A DNA stretch of 43,269 bases from an uncultured Lachnospiraceae bacterium (GCA_946414885.1 CAMKQH010000030.1:1-43269), one strand, 5' to 3'. Counted from the stretch's first letter, positions 17,568 to 26,064 are shown. The notes: generated by a model not told the origin, from the sequence alone. Numbers and translations: made by a program.

Positions 17568-17945
17568 TTAGCGTTCCTCCGATTGCTCCAAGAGGATCTT
17601 TAGCATTTCCTGCAGTTCCTTGTTGCTAAGTCCCGCAATCCTTGCAGCGCTCATGGCCTCCGCAAGACACTCTTCCACCTTTCTTAGATGCTGTTCCCGA
17701 AGCATCTCGGAGTCTTGGGCATTCACGTAAAATCCCTTGCCCTGAACGCCCGTGACAAGTCCTTCCGCTTCCAGAAGCTCATAGGCCTTCATTGTGGTAA
17801 TGACACTGATCCGAAGTTCCTTCGCCAAGCTTCGAATGGAAGGCAGATACTCCCCTTGCTTTAGCTTTCCTGATAAGATATCTGCCTTAAAAGCATCTGC
17901 TATCTGCTGATAGATGGGAATCCCCGAATTCTGAGACAGAATCAT
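17568..17945 (-). CDS. GntR-family regulator, YtrA type
   Basis: 125 residues, the short YtrA class. An N-terminal winged helix (PIYQQIADAFKADILSGKLK, SIRSLAKELRISVITTMKAY, EGLVTGVQGKGFYV) is followed by a helical dimerisation tail (EECLAEAMSAARIAGLSNKE). In ytr-type operons the regulator represses the linked ABC genes and is released under cell-envelope stress. It is first in the operon, and AGAAAGGAGCGGAGAA is upstream of the ATG. It probably binds the dyad in the promoter at about 18.0 kb. Confidence 0.9.
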   Translation of the reverse strand: MILSQNSGIPIYQQIADAFKADILSGKLKQGEYLPSIRSLAKELRISVITTMKAYELLEAEGLVTGVQGKGFYVNAQDSEMLREQHLRKVEECLAEAMSAARIAGLSNKELQEMLKILLEQSEER

Positions 17946-17988
17946 TTCTCCGCTCCTTTCTCTAATTCATATTGACCTTCTCGTTTTA

Positions 17989-18031
17989 CTGTTTATATGT
18001 TATATATACACCAATAACAGTTTAAAGTCAA
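17989..18031 (-). promoter_or_regulatory. promoter and candidate operator of the GntR-ABC operon
   Basis: On the minus strand TTGACT (18026-18031), 17-bp spacer, TATATA (18003-18008). The interrupted dyad CTGTTAT ... ATAAACAG overlaps the spacer and -10 region, a plausible GntR operator. Confidence 0.75.
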
Positions 18032-18077
18032 TACTTAAAACAAAAAAATATTTATATGCCTTTATATCAGCAAATGA

Positions 18078-18200
18078 CAAGGAAAATGCCAGGAAGGCAA
18101 GGGACACTGCAAATAATCAGTAAATAAAAACTCCCGAGAACTTCATTCTCGGGAATTTATGTGCCCTTCTTGCTCTATCTTTTGAAAAAATAGAGCCATG
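18078..18200 (+). pseudogene. relic matching the right end of the tuf-linked large cassette
   Basis: The frame from about 18078 reads KENARKARDTANNQ and stops, against EEAQKARDAANNQ at 36963. It is followed by the same hairpin (CTCCCGAG...CTCGGGA, 18130-18157) and then by the GCTCTATC...ATAGAGCC dyad (18172-18197) found at 37011-37037. The match ends there; no tuf sequence follows. It is probably a translocated or decayed fragment of a related cassette. Confidence 0.7.
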
Positions 18201-18218
18201 CACCGTAAATCACGTGCA

Positions 18219-19502
18219 TTATTCAAATATTAAAGCCTCACCGTCTATGATCGTCACCTTCGAGGCGTAAGTTGCTTCGCGTATTGTATGATCGTTTTCT
18301 TCATCCATCTGACCGCGATACAATACTTCTACCGTGTCTCCTGCCTTGATGAGATTCATTTGTACGTAGCGGGAAATACGCAGATCATTTAGCAAAACCT
18401 TGTACGTGATGCCATCCTTCGGATCCTTGCAAAGAACGGCATCATCCACCAGAAAATACTCCTCGGTGATTTCCGTGACGGTACCAATGACCGCATTCGA
18501 AAAAGGCTGCGCCTCTATTTCCGTACAATGCTCCCTGCAGTTTTGAATGATTTCCCCTGCGGCTTCCTCCCCGATGTCATAGAGAGACTGCCAGCCAAAC
18601 GCATTGGTCCATAAATATCCATCTTTTGTAACGTAAAGCGCGACGTTATCGATGCCTAGCGCCTCAGAGCTGATGGAAAAGCCAAGATATTCACGTTTTT
18701 GAGCCATCCAGTTTTGATCCTCGATAAACTTGGCTTCCCTGCACTCCGTAGTCAAAGCATTCCACAGACAGGAAGCATCATTTAAAACAAAGCGCTTGTC
18801 TTTAGAATCCTTTCCTCTTTCCTCAAACCAATTTAAGTTTATGAGTTTGGGAAGATTGGCCTGATCCAGCAATTCACCGAGCGTACCTGCAGGCAGATAC
18901 TCGAAATTGCGAAAGACATAGTATCCATCCTCCAGTTTCACGGCACAAATTTTGTTTGCCACGACGTCATTAAGTTCATAAGCCTCACCTGAAATGACGT
19001 GTGACTCCTCCTTGATTTCGTCATATCCGGTTACGTCAAAGGTTCCCAATGCCGACCTGAGCATAGCCTCTGAGACCTTGTGGTCCGTATTTACGTACTC
19101 CATGCCATTCACGATCATCGTCCGGTATTTTTCACCAACCGTCCGGTATTCCCAAGGCCAAATGATGGCCGTAGACTCCTGGCCCTGGAGCGTAAAGCTT
19201 CTGTATCTGCCATCCCCCATGCCTTGTTTATTCTTTCCAAACGAAGGTTGCAGGAGCACCAGACCTCCGATAACCAGCATGATAAGGCATGCCGCGGCGC
19301 CTCCCCATTTGAGCCAGGGAGCACAGGGAACAGTATTTTTACTTAAGGCGCTACTTGGACCGGCGCCGTGCTTTTCGCCCTTTGGAGATACCATGGCATT
19401 GGGCAGTACCATGGCATTTGGCGGTACCATGGCTTTTGGCGGTACCATAGCCTCTAAGATCAGATCTTCTTCTATGTTTCCAATTGCACCTACCATTCTC
19501 AT
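18219..19502 (-). CDS. membrane anti-sigma factor-like protein
   Basis: 427 residues. The cytosolic N-terminus holds four copies of a six-residue repeat AMVxPK/N, encoded by 18-bp DNA repeats at about 19372-19449. One membrane helix (GGAAACLIMLVIGGLVLL) follows at about residues 67-84, then a large extracytoplasmic domain with WPWEYRTVGEKYRT, a middle region resembling those of other Lachnospiraceae sigma-linked proteins, and a beta-rich end (GTVTEITEEYFLVDDAVL). The start ATG overlaps the sigma stop (ATGA), implying translational coupling. Its role as regulator of the 19499-20053 sigma factor is inferred from topology and coupling. Confidence 0.75.
   Translation of the reverse strand: MRMVGAIGNIEEDLILEAMVPPKAMVPPNAMVLPNAMVSPKGEKHGAGPSSALSKNTVPCAPWLKWGGAAACLIMLVIGGLVLLQPSFGKNKQGMGDGRYRSFTLQGQESTAIIWPWEYRTVGEKYRTMIVNGMEYVNTDHKVSEAMLRSALGTFDVTGYDEIKEESHVISGEAYELNDVVANKICAVKLEDGYYVFRNFEYLPAGTLGELLDQANLPKLINLNWFEERGKDSKDKRFVLNDASCLWNALTTECREAKFIEDQNWMAQKREYLGFSISSEALGIDNVALYVTKDGYLWTNAFGWQSLYDIGEEAAGEIIQNCREHCTEIEAQPFSNAVIGTVTEITEEYFLVDDAVLCKDPKDGITYKVLLNDLRISRYVQMNLIKAGDTVEVLYRGQMDEENDHTIREATYASKVTIIDGEALIFE
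19372..19449. repeat. 18-bp tandem repeat inside the anti-sigma gene
   Basis: Four units of the type ACCATGGC(A/T)TTTGGCGGT, adding six residues each (AMVxPK/N). The repeat keeps the frame and sits in the cytosolic segment expected to contact the sigma factor. Confidence 0.8.
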
Positions 19503-20053
19503 ATTGCCACGCCCTCCTTCCTGAGGTATTCCTTTAACTCCTTTCTGGCATGAAACAGAAGGTTCTTTACTTTGCTCTCCGTGATGGAGCAATTCTCTGC
19601 AATTTCCTTTATGGGATCAAAGAAAAAGTACTTGCGGATAAAAATGTATCTGACTTCCGCTTTTTGATTCCTTAAAAACTGACTGATCAGCTTTCCGACG
19701 TCTTCATCCGTTGCGCCCGGCGCAAAGCGCTCATCCGGCAGGACGGCCTCAAGCTCGTCAAAGGAAGTCGTCACGGCTGCTAAGCGTTTTTTCCGCGTCA
19801 AATACTGAAATCTTTTTAGTGAAAGGTTTCTGGTGATCTTACAGGCAAATGCCAAAAGGCTCCCCGGCCTGGTCGGCGGAATGGCATTCCACAGGCCTAC
19901 GTAGGCGTCATTCACGCATTCCTCAGAATCCTCATGATTGTTCAAAACGTGAAACGCCGTCGCATACATCTTCTTGCCATACTGTGCCTGTGTTTCCTTA
20001 ATGGCCTGCTCGTCCCTGGCAAAGAATAGATCTATGATCTTTGTTTCCTCCAT
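19499..20053 (-). CDS. ECF-type sigma-70 factor
   Basis: 184 residues. Region 2: DEQAIKETQAQYGKKMY, EDSEECVNDAYVGLWNAIPP, then ITRNLSLKRFQYLTRKKR. Region 4: YFFFDPIKEIAENCSITESK followed by VKNLLFHARKELKEYL. The EDSEECVND...NAIPP pattern is shared with the 29205-29765 sigma factor, so the two belong to the same lineage. GGAGGTGAGGCGG precedes the ATG. It directs RNA polymerase to a stress-type regulon and is coupled to the membrane protein that follows. Confidence 0.93.
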   Translation of the reverse strand: MEETKIIDLFFARDEQAIKETQAQYGKKMYATAFHVLNNHEDSEECVNDAYVGLWNAIPPTRPGSLLAFACKITRNLSLKRFQYLTRKKRLAAVTTSFDELEAVLPDERFAPGATDEDVGKLISQFLRNQKAEVRYIFIRKYFFFDPIKEIAENCSITESKVKNLLFHARKELKEYLRKEGVAI

Positions 20054-20286
20054 CCGCCTCACCTCCTTATTTTTTTATTTGTTCATTTGTGCCTTCAACT
20101 ATTACGTACCTTTTGGGACGCCACAGGTTTTAAAATTCTCCGGATTTACCTTGCAGTTTTGTCTTACGGTTTGATAAATCTGTAATTTATGATATCATCA
20201 AAACATCATTAGGTGACATAAATTTTTTCAAAAATCCGGTGAACCTTATCCTTTGTTTTGCGACTAATAGGTGAAGCTTCAAAAAA

Positions 20287-20315
20287 GCCAGGCGTTCATG
20301 ATCAGAACGCCCGGC
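20287..20315 (-). terminator. hairpin with T tract on minus strand
   Basis: GCCAGGCGTTC and GAACGCCCGGC pair around ATGATCA; on the minus strand the stem is followed by TTTTTTG. It lies just before the ribosome binding site of the truncated plus-strand sigma gene, so it may equally be a leader structure of that gene. Confidence 0.6.
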
Positions 20316-20329
20316 CTGGGGGACCTCAT

Positions 20330-20626
20330 ATGAATACGGAAGAATTATCAGAACACACAGATTATCTGCTTCGCGTGGCGATTGGCAAATGCGATTCCTT
20401 GGAAGAGGCGCAGGATCTTGTCCAGAATACGTTGCTCGAAGGACTTCTTGCCATCAAAAAAGGAACCATAATTGAAAACGTAAGGAGCTGGCTTTCCACG
20501 GTGCTAAACAGAAAGTATTATGATCTGTTGCGTGAAAAATATCGGAAACCGCTGACCTTTTATGGAATGGATTATGACATACGCGGAGCGGATGTTACTG
20601 AATGGACATGTTTTGAGGTCTCCTAA
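20330..20626 (+). pseudogene. truncated sigma-70 factor (region 2 only)
   Basis: 98 residues beginning MNTEELSEHTDYLLRVAIGK with a GGGGGACC site upstream. Region 2 is intact (EEAQDLVQNTLLEGLLAI, VRSWLSTVLNRKYYDLLREK, KPLTFYGMDYDI), but the frame ends in EWTCFEVS before region 4, the promoter -35-binding half. The last codons lie inside a hairpin arm, suggesting the 3' half was deleted up to a terminator. Full-length relatives are usually about 160-200 residues or longer. A trimmed protein could still bind RNA polymerase, but a dead gene is more likely. Confidence 0.75.
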
Positions 20627-20653
20627 GACAGAATAAATCTTTAGGAGACCTCT
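20614..20653 (+). terminator. hairpin at the end of the truncated sigma gene
   Basis: GAGGTCTCCTAAGA pairs with TCTTTAGGAGACCTC (one bulge) and is followed by TTATTATTT. The stop codon of the truncated gene lies in its left arm. Confidence 0.7.
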
Positions 20654-20660
20654 TATTATT

Positions 20661-21107
20661 TCAGCGCTGCTTAGAAAAGTATACGAACTCATTATCGCGT
20701 CTTATTTCCGTATATCCCTGTTTTGCATAAAATGCGTTGGTTCTAACATTCCAGATTGGCGTATCAAGCGTAAATTCCTTTACCGACGGATATAAAGCCT
20801 CTATTTCCCGCATCATGAATTCTCCATAGCCTTTTCGATGATTCTCCGGGCTGATAAAGATCCTGCTAACGTTCAGTTTATCATTGTCCTCAAAAAGGAT
20901 CGCTCCGCCAATGATCAGGTCGTTATCCACCAGTTTGAACAGATGATTTGACCTGGCCATCTTCGCATGAAACGGAACCGACGCATATCCCGGCGGTCCC
21001 GTTTTTTCCTTGGAACCCACCTTCACGTCACTGTGAAAAGCCCGTCTCGAAATCCCGGTTATCGTTAAGGCATCCGCCGTAGATGCCGGTAAAAATTCCA
21101 CTCCCAT
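20661..21107 (-). CDS. GNAT-family N-acetyltransferase
   Basis: 148 residues with a GNAT fold: strand 4 NVSRIFISPENHRKGYGEFM (acetyl-CoA loop HRKGYG), then DTPIWNVRTNAFYAKQGYTE, whose NAFYAKQGY is the typical helix-4 acyl-CoA motif. The acceptor is unknown. The ATG follows GGAGTAGGATGAA. It is convergent with the truncated sigma gene, with 34 bp between them. Confidence 0.88.
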   Translation of the reverse strand: MGVEFLPASTADALTITGISRRAFHSDVKVGSKEKTGPPGYASVPFHAKMARSNHLFKLVDNDLIIGGAILFEDNDKLNVSRIFISPENHRKGYGEFMMREIEALYPSVKEFTLDTPIWNVRTNAFYAKQGYTEIRRDNEFVYFSKQR

Positions 21108-21220
21108 TTCATCCTACTCCCGTACCCTTTATTAGCGAAATCATTTTACCCTCAGCGCCTTACCTCAAGGAATTCTTTCTTCCCTCATTACCTTGCGCCA
21201 AGGGATTCTTTCTGCTCCCA

Positions 21221-21958
21221 TCAATTAAAAGAAGAAAAAGCGTCTGTCTTAGTAACGCTTGCCGCATGAACGTAAACGTCCATGTATGTCACGCCGTTCT
21301 TTTCATATTCACGTTCGAAGCAACTGATCACGTTTTCCTGTAGCTTTTCCTTAAAGTTGTTGGCCTGCAAATAATCCATGATCTGCTTATATGCGTTGGG
21401 AATTCTTTCAAATGGCTGGATGAAGGGTTCCTTTATGGTGATTACCGCATATTCCGCCTCTATGTTTTCAGAAATCAGCCCCTCTTGATCTTCAGGTTCA
21501 AATCCCTCCGGAAGCACGCAAGCTGCAACATAGCCATGCATGCCAAAGCGAGTCTGCTGTTCCTGAGAAACAAACGGAAAATCCCAACCAATGAACTTGA
21601 TTTCCTGAGACTCTGTTTTTAAGCCTTTGCCTTCCGCCCAGCGTTGCATATAGCCAAGCGCATCACTCTCCGGCTCCCGTGAAATGATCGCGTAACTTGC
21701 ATACCGAAAGGCTGGATTTTTCTTCACCTGCATCGCTGAATAAATGTCCTCTTGGCGTGACAATGTTTCCTTCACAAGAGCATCCAAACTGCATGCAAAG
21801 AACTCACTTACGTCAATCAGCTTCGACAGTTCCGGAGTAATTTCATCCGATTCCCATCTGGAAACCGTCTGCCTGGTAACGTTCATTCGTTCTGCAAATT
21901 GCTCCTGGGTGATCTTCTTTTGTTTGCGCAGAAAACTGATGTTTTGCCCTAAACTCAT
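21221..21958 (-). CDS. XRE-family regulator with GyrI-like effector domain
   Basis: 245 residues. Residues 1-65 are a helix-turn-helix (NISFLRKQKKITQEQFAERM, TRQTVSRWESDEITPEL). From about residue 85 a GyrI/AraC-effector-like fold follows: ASYAIISREP, GYVAACVLPEGFE, YAVITIKEPF, and near the end VTYMDVYVHA. This pairing is common in clostridial regulators that respond to amphipathic or cationic small molecules. TTTGGAGGAAAAAAT precedes the ATG. It is divergent from the 22224 gene across 265 bp. Confidence 0.87.
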   Translation of the reverse strand: MSLGQNISFLRKQKKITQEQFAERMNVTRQTVSRWESDEITPELSKLIDVSEFFACSLDALVKETLSRQEDIYSAMQVKKNPAFRYASYAIISREPESDALGYMQRWAEGKGLKTESQEIKFIGWDFPFVSQEQQTRFGMHGYVAACVLPEGFEPEDQEGLISENIEAEYAVITIKEPFIQPFERIPNAYKQIMDYLQANNFKEKLQENVISCFEREYEKNGVTYMDVYVHAASVTKTDAFSSFN

Positions 21959-22105
21959 ATTTTTTCCTCCAAAGAATCAATTCCGTTGGCCAATCGGTTG
22001 ATTCCATTATACAGTATCAATCGCGACAAATACACCACCTTACCAACGCAATTTCGCGCGAATTGTTACGCCGCGCGTTACATGGGTGCCGTATGAAAAT
22101 AACAA

Positions 22106-22134
22106 TTGACATCCTTCCCGTCATCATGTAATGT
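22106..22134 (+). promoter_or_regulatory. sigma-A promoter of the YPKRA-motif gene
   Basis: TTGACA (22106-22111), 17-bp spacer, TAATGT (22129-22134). The leader that follows holds a small GGGCC-GAAA-GGTC hairpin, and the 15-mer CCCATAGAAAAAAAC occurs twice, in the leader and at the start of the coding region. Confidence 0.75.
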
Positions 22135-22223
22135 TAAAAGTGGAGTGGTCGTTGGCTGCTCCCTGAATTCATGACGGGCCGAAAGGTCGGGGACGACACC
22201 CATAGAAAAAAACGGAACAGTTC

Positions 22224-23472
22224 ATGAAGAACCTGATGCAAGGGGGGATGATACCCATAGAAAAAAACATTATTGTATCAGACGTAAACGGTAGACGCAT
22301 AGGAGCCACCTACCCGAAGAGGGCTGCAGGGCTCGTCAAAAACGGTCGAGCTGAGAAGATCAGCGACCATGAAATACGTCTGAAGATCACTCAGTCTCTG
22401 GCCGTATCCATAAATACGGAGGAAGAAAAAATGAGTAAGGTGATCAATTTTAACGCAAGAGATTTTGCATTTGATGCTTCTTGCGAATCGAATGTTGGAT
22501 TTAGAGGTTACGTCACGACGGCACTTGGCAATGAAGAGGTTTGGGAGATTGGCAGCTGGAACTGGGATTGGACGCAGATCTGTGCCAACATTGGCGGTCT
22601 CGAGAAGAACATGGATTACGTGTTCCGCTTCGCCATGACGCTCGGTCATAATGATGACAACCGCGAAGAATCGCTGGTGCACATCCATTACAATGACGGC
22701 GACGGAAAACAGGCTTGGGAGGATCGATTCACGTATTGCATTCGAATGAGCCGCTTTAAGCCCGTTCTTAGCAAGCGCGATCCCGAGGAGGACACGATGA
22801 TCCGCGTCTTTGAGCTTCCGTTCAACACGGGAGATCATACGGATTTTCGGATTGTCATTGTTTCGCAACATGCGGTTGCCAGATTCTTTACCGCAAGGGA
22901 AAACGCCGCTTACGAAGAGCTTGAGGACTTAAACTATGCACAATGGCGCGAGCAGAGAACTGCCTTTCTAAATGCCAGAAAAGCCGAGCAAATGATACCG
23001 TCTCTGCCGCCCATGGAAGGTTTCGTTCAGGAAGACTATACGCAAGATTCCATTCAGGACATGATCGAATCAGCCGTTGAAGACTCCAAGGAAGAGATCG
23101 CCAACATGCTCGAGGACCGCATTTGGGGAAGCCATTAACGATTCCATCGGCGAGTTCTTTGGCGAAGGGCTCGAAACCTTTCTGGCGACGCATCCGCTCG
23201 TCTTAAAGGATGGCACGGTAGTTTCATCAAAGCCGCAAACAAAGGTGCTTAGCCCCGATAAGAAGAAGCTCCTAAATTGCTACGGAGGCCTCACCGTTGA
23301 GGATACGACAAAGTGGAACGGAGTCCTTCCGAAGGGCTGGGGACTACGCATACAGACAAGGATTTCCTGTTGGGAACTGCTGTATGTCTACGAGACGGAG
23401 GCGCAGGCCACGGAAGCCCTGGTCAAGGTACAACAGGCCATTGAGGCTGGAGAACCCTTGATCGCACTCTAA
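22224..23472 (+). pseudogene. unrecognised protein with YPKRA N-terminal motif, split by a frameshift
   Basis: The N-terminus (DVNGRRIGATYPKRAAGLV, KNGRAEKI) resembles a short motif found at the front of many Lachnospiraceae proteins. The main domain starts at MSKVINFNARDF (ATG 22431, with GGAGG upstream), so an internal start in the same frame is possible. Tryptophan-rich IGSWNWDWTQICANIGG and VHIHYNDGDGKQ follow. Frame 1 stops at 23138, and the continuing sequence FGEAINDSIGEFFGEGLETF runs in the +1 frame to 23472. One base too many around 23112-23127 explains this; sequencing error or a shift site is not excluded. The function is unknown. A deleted copy lies at 14749-15084. Confidence 0.7.
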
Positions 23473-23497
23473 TTCAACAATCACTCGGCCAAACAAA

Positions 23498-23533
23498 GGC
23501 CGTGCACTGGAGATCAGTGCACGGTCTTGCTTT
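23498..23533. terminator. bidirectional terminator
   Basis: GGCCGTGCACTG and CAGTGCACGGTC pair around GAGAT; plus-strand CTTGCTTTTTC follows. On the minus strand the stem precedes a T-rich CTTTGTTT, so it can also end the 23536-25554 gene. Confidence 0.8.
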
Positions 23534-23535
23534 TT

Positions 23536-25554
23536 CTATTTTCTAATTCGTATTACAGGTCGTACGCCCAAGATGGAGTCTTTTGATCCTGACGCTACCG
23601 TTAAGCCTAATTGTATTTTGGATGTCGGCGCATGTGATCCGTACCCAGGCGTTGAACTGCGAAGCCACCAATTCGTAGTACCATGATAAATGCTGAGATC
23701 CACCTCATACATTCTCTCCACCGTTCCATAATCCCCTTGATCCACTGGTACTCCTGCCTGCACAGCCACTTCCGTAGGTTTTGACAATAAATTTGGTTCC
23801 GTACGTAGTCTCTCCACCTGCCTTTGAAAATATAGCTTCTTCTTTCCACGATGATTTCCCACGCCGGCAGTACTATCCTGTTCCGGATCAATGGCAAAAT
23901 AATTATAATATTCCTGCCGTGACAAAAGCCATACCGCATCCAGCGTGTCCTCCCCATATTCATTTTTCAGCAAAACAGGCACAATGCTCGCCTGTTCCTT
24001 TGCGGAAAAGGCATTTTCGTAAAAGCTCTCCTGCAGCCATCCGCGCAGTTCACAGTCTGCCCAAGAAACCGGCTCGTCCAGATTTGAGTCAAACCGATGG
24101 CCGTCAAGTACTTCCCTTGAAAGGAGCGTCAACGTATCGCCGTCCTGATCCAGCACAAACCAAGCGATTTCTTCCTTGCCGTTCATAGGATTTCCGTCCT
24201 GCTCATAACTTCCAAATAGCACCACGTCACCGACCCTTGCATTTTCAATGGTCGTCTCCCTGCCATTCTTTGCCGCCTCCGAAAATGCCTTTTCCTCATA
24301 AATCTCCGGCTCCCTGGACTGGTCATTCGGAAGACTCGGCCAATCCTTCCTCTTCCCGATTTCAATCTCGTCCCTAATGCGACTAAAACTGTATTCGGCA
24401 CGCTTTTGGAAATCAATGACCTCCAGAAAATCTTCTTCCGTCAGCTCCCTGTCAGGGAAATAGAAGCAGCAATTATAACGGCACAGCATGATCTCCGATC
24501 CATCATAATCAGACGGCATCTTGATCACGGGAAGCGGAGTCGTCGTCTCCGGAATCCTATTCTTTTCAAGATATTCATCCATCATCCTAAGGTAAAGCAT
24601 CTTTTCATCTTCCGTTAAAACAACGTCGCCCTTTAAATCGCTCTTACCTGCGCGGCTAAAGTTACCATTGGTGTTCACGCTTCCCGTGAAGTACGCCAGG
24701 AAATAGAAATCCACTTCCTCGTCCGTCATGGATTCCATGCGCTGCTCCCAAGGATTTTCCTCAGCGTAAAGTGCCCGCCTGTTTTCATAACTGATAAAGT
24801 TAATCTTCTCCTCATACTCTATGATCTCTAAGATTTCCTCATCCGTAAGCATCCTTTCCGGAAGCCATAAAACGTCCTCTTTTCCGTCTTCCGCATCGAT
24901 CAGGCAAATCCCATCCTTGGAATACTCCTCGCCCTCGCACACGATCTTAAGGGTACCCTCCGGAAAGATCTCGTCATTTTTGTATGCCTCCCTAAGCTCT
25001 TCCTTTCTCGCCCACTCCTCAGCGGACCAGGCCCTTGAAGATTCATAAACCAGATTGCCTCCCGTTTGCGTCAGTTCCTGGAGTTGCTCCTTCTCATTCT
25101 GGTCCATGTTCTTCATTCGCTCGTACCGACCCAGGATCAGATTCACCGCATATGCCGTACCGCCGAGTGCCAGCATGCAGGCAAGCACGAGACAAGCTAC
25201 CTTTAACAGTCCCTTGCCATTCCCTCTGATAATGCTCTGGTTTTCCATTATGACTTGGTGCTTCATTCCTCGATTTTTCATTGGAATAACCATTTCATTG
25301 GCATGATCTTGGGCATGGTCTTTTGTATGGTCTTGAGCATGGTTTTGAACATGGCCTTGGGCATAGTCTTTGGCACGGTCTTCGTCATGGTTGTTGACAC
25401 AAGCAGAAGCTTTGGTCTGATCCTCCCCTGCTTCCCGTGCCCTCACCTGCTCATAAATTTGATCATATGCTTCCTGAATCCGACTTTTCACGATTTCCGG
25501 CAGGTCCCCTTCTTCCGTGAAAATTCTTTTTATCATAACCTCGCTTCTTTCCAT
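23536..25554 (-). CDS. membrane anti-sigma-like protein with C-terminal DUF6273 domain
   Basis: 672 residues. Cytosolic N-terminus (residues 1-115) with a His-rich stretch at about 60-87 made of HxxD/N four-residue repeats. One membrane helix follows at about 116-139. The extracytoplasmic part contains two related segments (LPERMLTDEEILEIIEYEEK, FPDRELTEEDFLEVIDFQKR) and ends in a DUF6273-type domain at about 441-670, with VVLFGSYEQDGNPM, AWFVLDQDGDTLTLLSREVL, RGWLQESFYENAFS, NWWLRSSTPGYG and GVRPVIRI. This fold resembles formylglycine/C-type-lectin-like modules. The start ATG is 4 nt past the sigma stop, with GGAGG inside the sigma gene. Probably a surface-sensing regulator of that sigma factor. 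Confidence 0.8.
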   Translation of the reverse strand: MERSEVMIKRIFTEEGDLPEIVKSRIQEAYDQIYEQVRAREAGEDQTKASACVNNHDEDRAKDYAQGHVQNHAQDHTKDHAQDHANEMVIPMKNRGMKHQVIMENQSIIRGNGKGLLKVACLVLACMLALGGTAYAVNLILGRYERMKNMDQNEKEQLQELTQTGGNLVYESSRAWSAEEWARKEELREAYKNDEIFPEGTLKIVCEGEEYSKDGICLIDAEDGKEDVLWLPERMLTDEEILEIIEYEEKINFISYENRRALYAEENPWEQRMESMTDEEVDFYFLAYFTGSVNTNGNFSRAGKSDLKGDVVLTEDEKMLYLRMMDEYLEKNRIPETTTPLPVIKMPSDYDGSEIMLCRYNCCFYFPDRELTEEDFLEVIDFQKRAEYSFSRIRDEIEIGKRKDWPSLPNDQSREPEIYEEKAFSEAAKNGRETTIENARVGDVVLFGSYEQDGNPMNGKEEIAWFVLDQDGDTLTLLSREVLDGHRFDSNLDEPVSWADCELRGWLQESFYENAFSAKEQASIVPVLLKNEYGEDTLDAVWLLSRQEYYNYFAIDPEQDSTAGVGNHRGKKKLYFQRQVERLRTEPNLLSKPTEVAVQAGVPVDQGDYGTVERMYEVDLSIYHGTTNWWLRSSTPGYGSHAPTSKIQLGLTVASGSKDSILGVRPVIRIRK
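25299..25394. repeat. 12-bp tandem repeat encoding a His-rich tract
   Basis: Eight degenerate 12-bp units of the type GGGCATGGTCTT, coding HxxD/N on the minus strand in the cytosolic part of the anti-sigma-like protein. Unit number is likely to vary between strains. Confidence 0.75.
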
Positions 25555-25557
25555 CGT

Positions 25558-26064
25558 TTAGGCCTCCTCATAATACTTTCTAAGCTTCTCCCGCGCTCTT
25601 GTAAGCCTAGTGCGGACCGCCGCGTCTGACATTCCCAAAAGCCTGCCGATTTCCTTCGTTCGGAAACCCTGCACGTAATATAATACCACCACTAGCCGGT
25701 ATTCTTCACTTAGAATGGCAAGCGCTTCCTTCCACTCCAAATTACTTTCCTCCCTGTCGTCAGGGATCTCAGGAATCTCATCCACGTAAGTAACGCCCTT
25801 TCGCCCTCTCATCAGGTTATAACACTCATTGATGAGAATCTTTGTCACCCAGGTTTTAAAATATCGATCTTCTTTTAGCGTCGCCAATTTTTCCCAACAT
25901 GTCAGGATCGTCTCCTGCATGGCGTCAGCGACATCCTCATCATTCATCAAAATGGCTTTTGCCGTCTTATATAAATGTGGTACGTAAGCGTTCATTAAAG
26001 CCGTAAAGGCATCCGGATCTCTCCTTTTTGCCTTATGAACCAGCCGTTCCAATTCCTTGTCCAT
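25558..26064 (-). CDS. ECF sigma factor (SigW/SigV-like)
   Basis: 168 residues, the standard ECF length. Region 2: DPDAFTALMNAYVPHLYKTA, EDVADAMQETILTCWEKL, YFKTWVTKILINECYNLMR. Region 4: ILSEEYRLVVVLYYVQGFRT, then KEIGRLLGMSDAAVRTRLTR. GGGTGAGACTAA precedes the ATG. It is co-transcribed with the DUF6273 membrane protein. Its promoter has an ECF-like TGTAAC/CGTA pair, so it probably activates itself. The regulon is likely a cell-envelope response by analogy to SigV and SigW. Confidence 0.93.
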   Translation of the reverse strand: MDKELERLVHKAKRRDPDAFTALMNAYVPHLYKTAKAILMNDEDVADAMQETILTCWEKLATLKEDRYFKTWVTKILINECYNLMRGRKGVTYVDEIPEIPDDREESNLEWKEALAILSEEYRLVVVLYYVQGFRTKEIGRLLGMSDAAVRTRLTRAREKLRKYYEEA

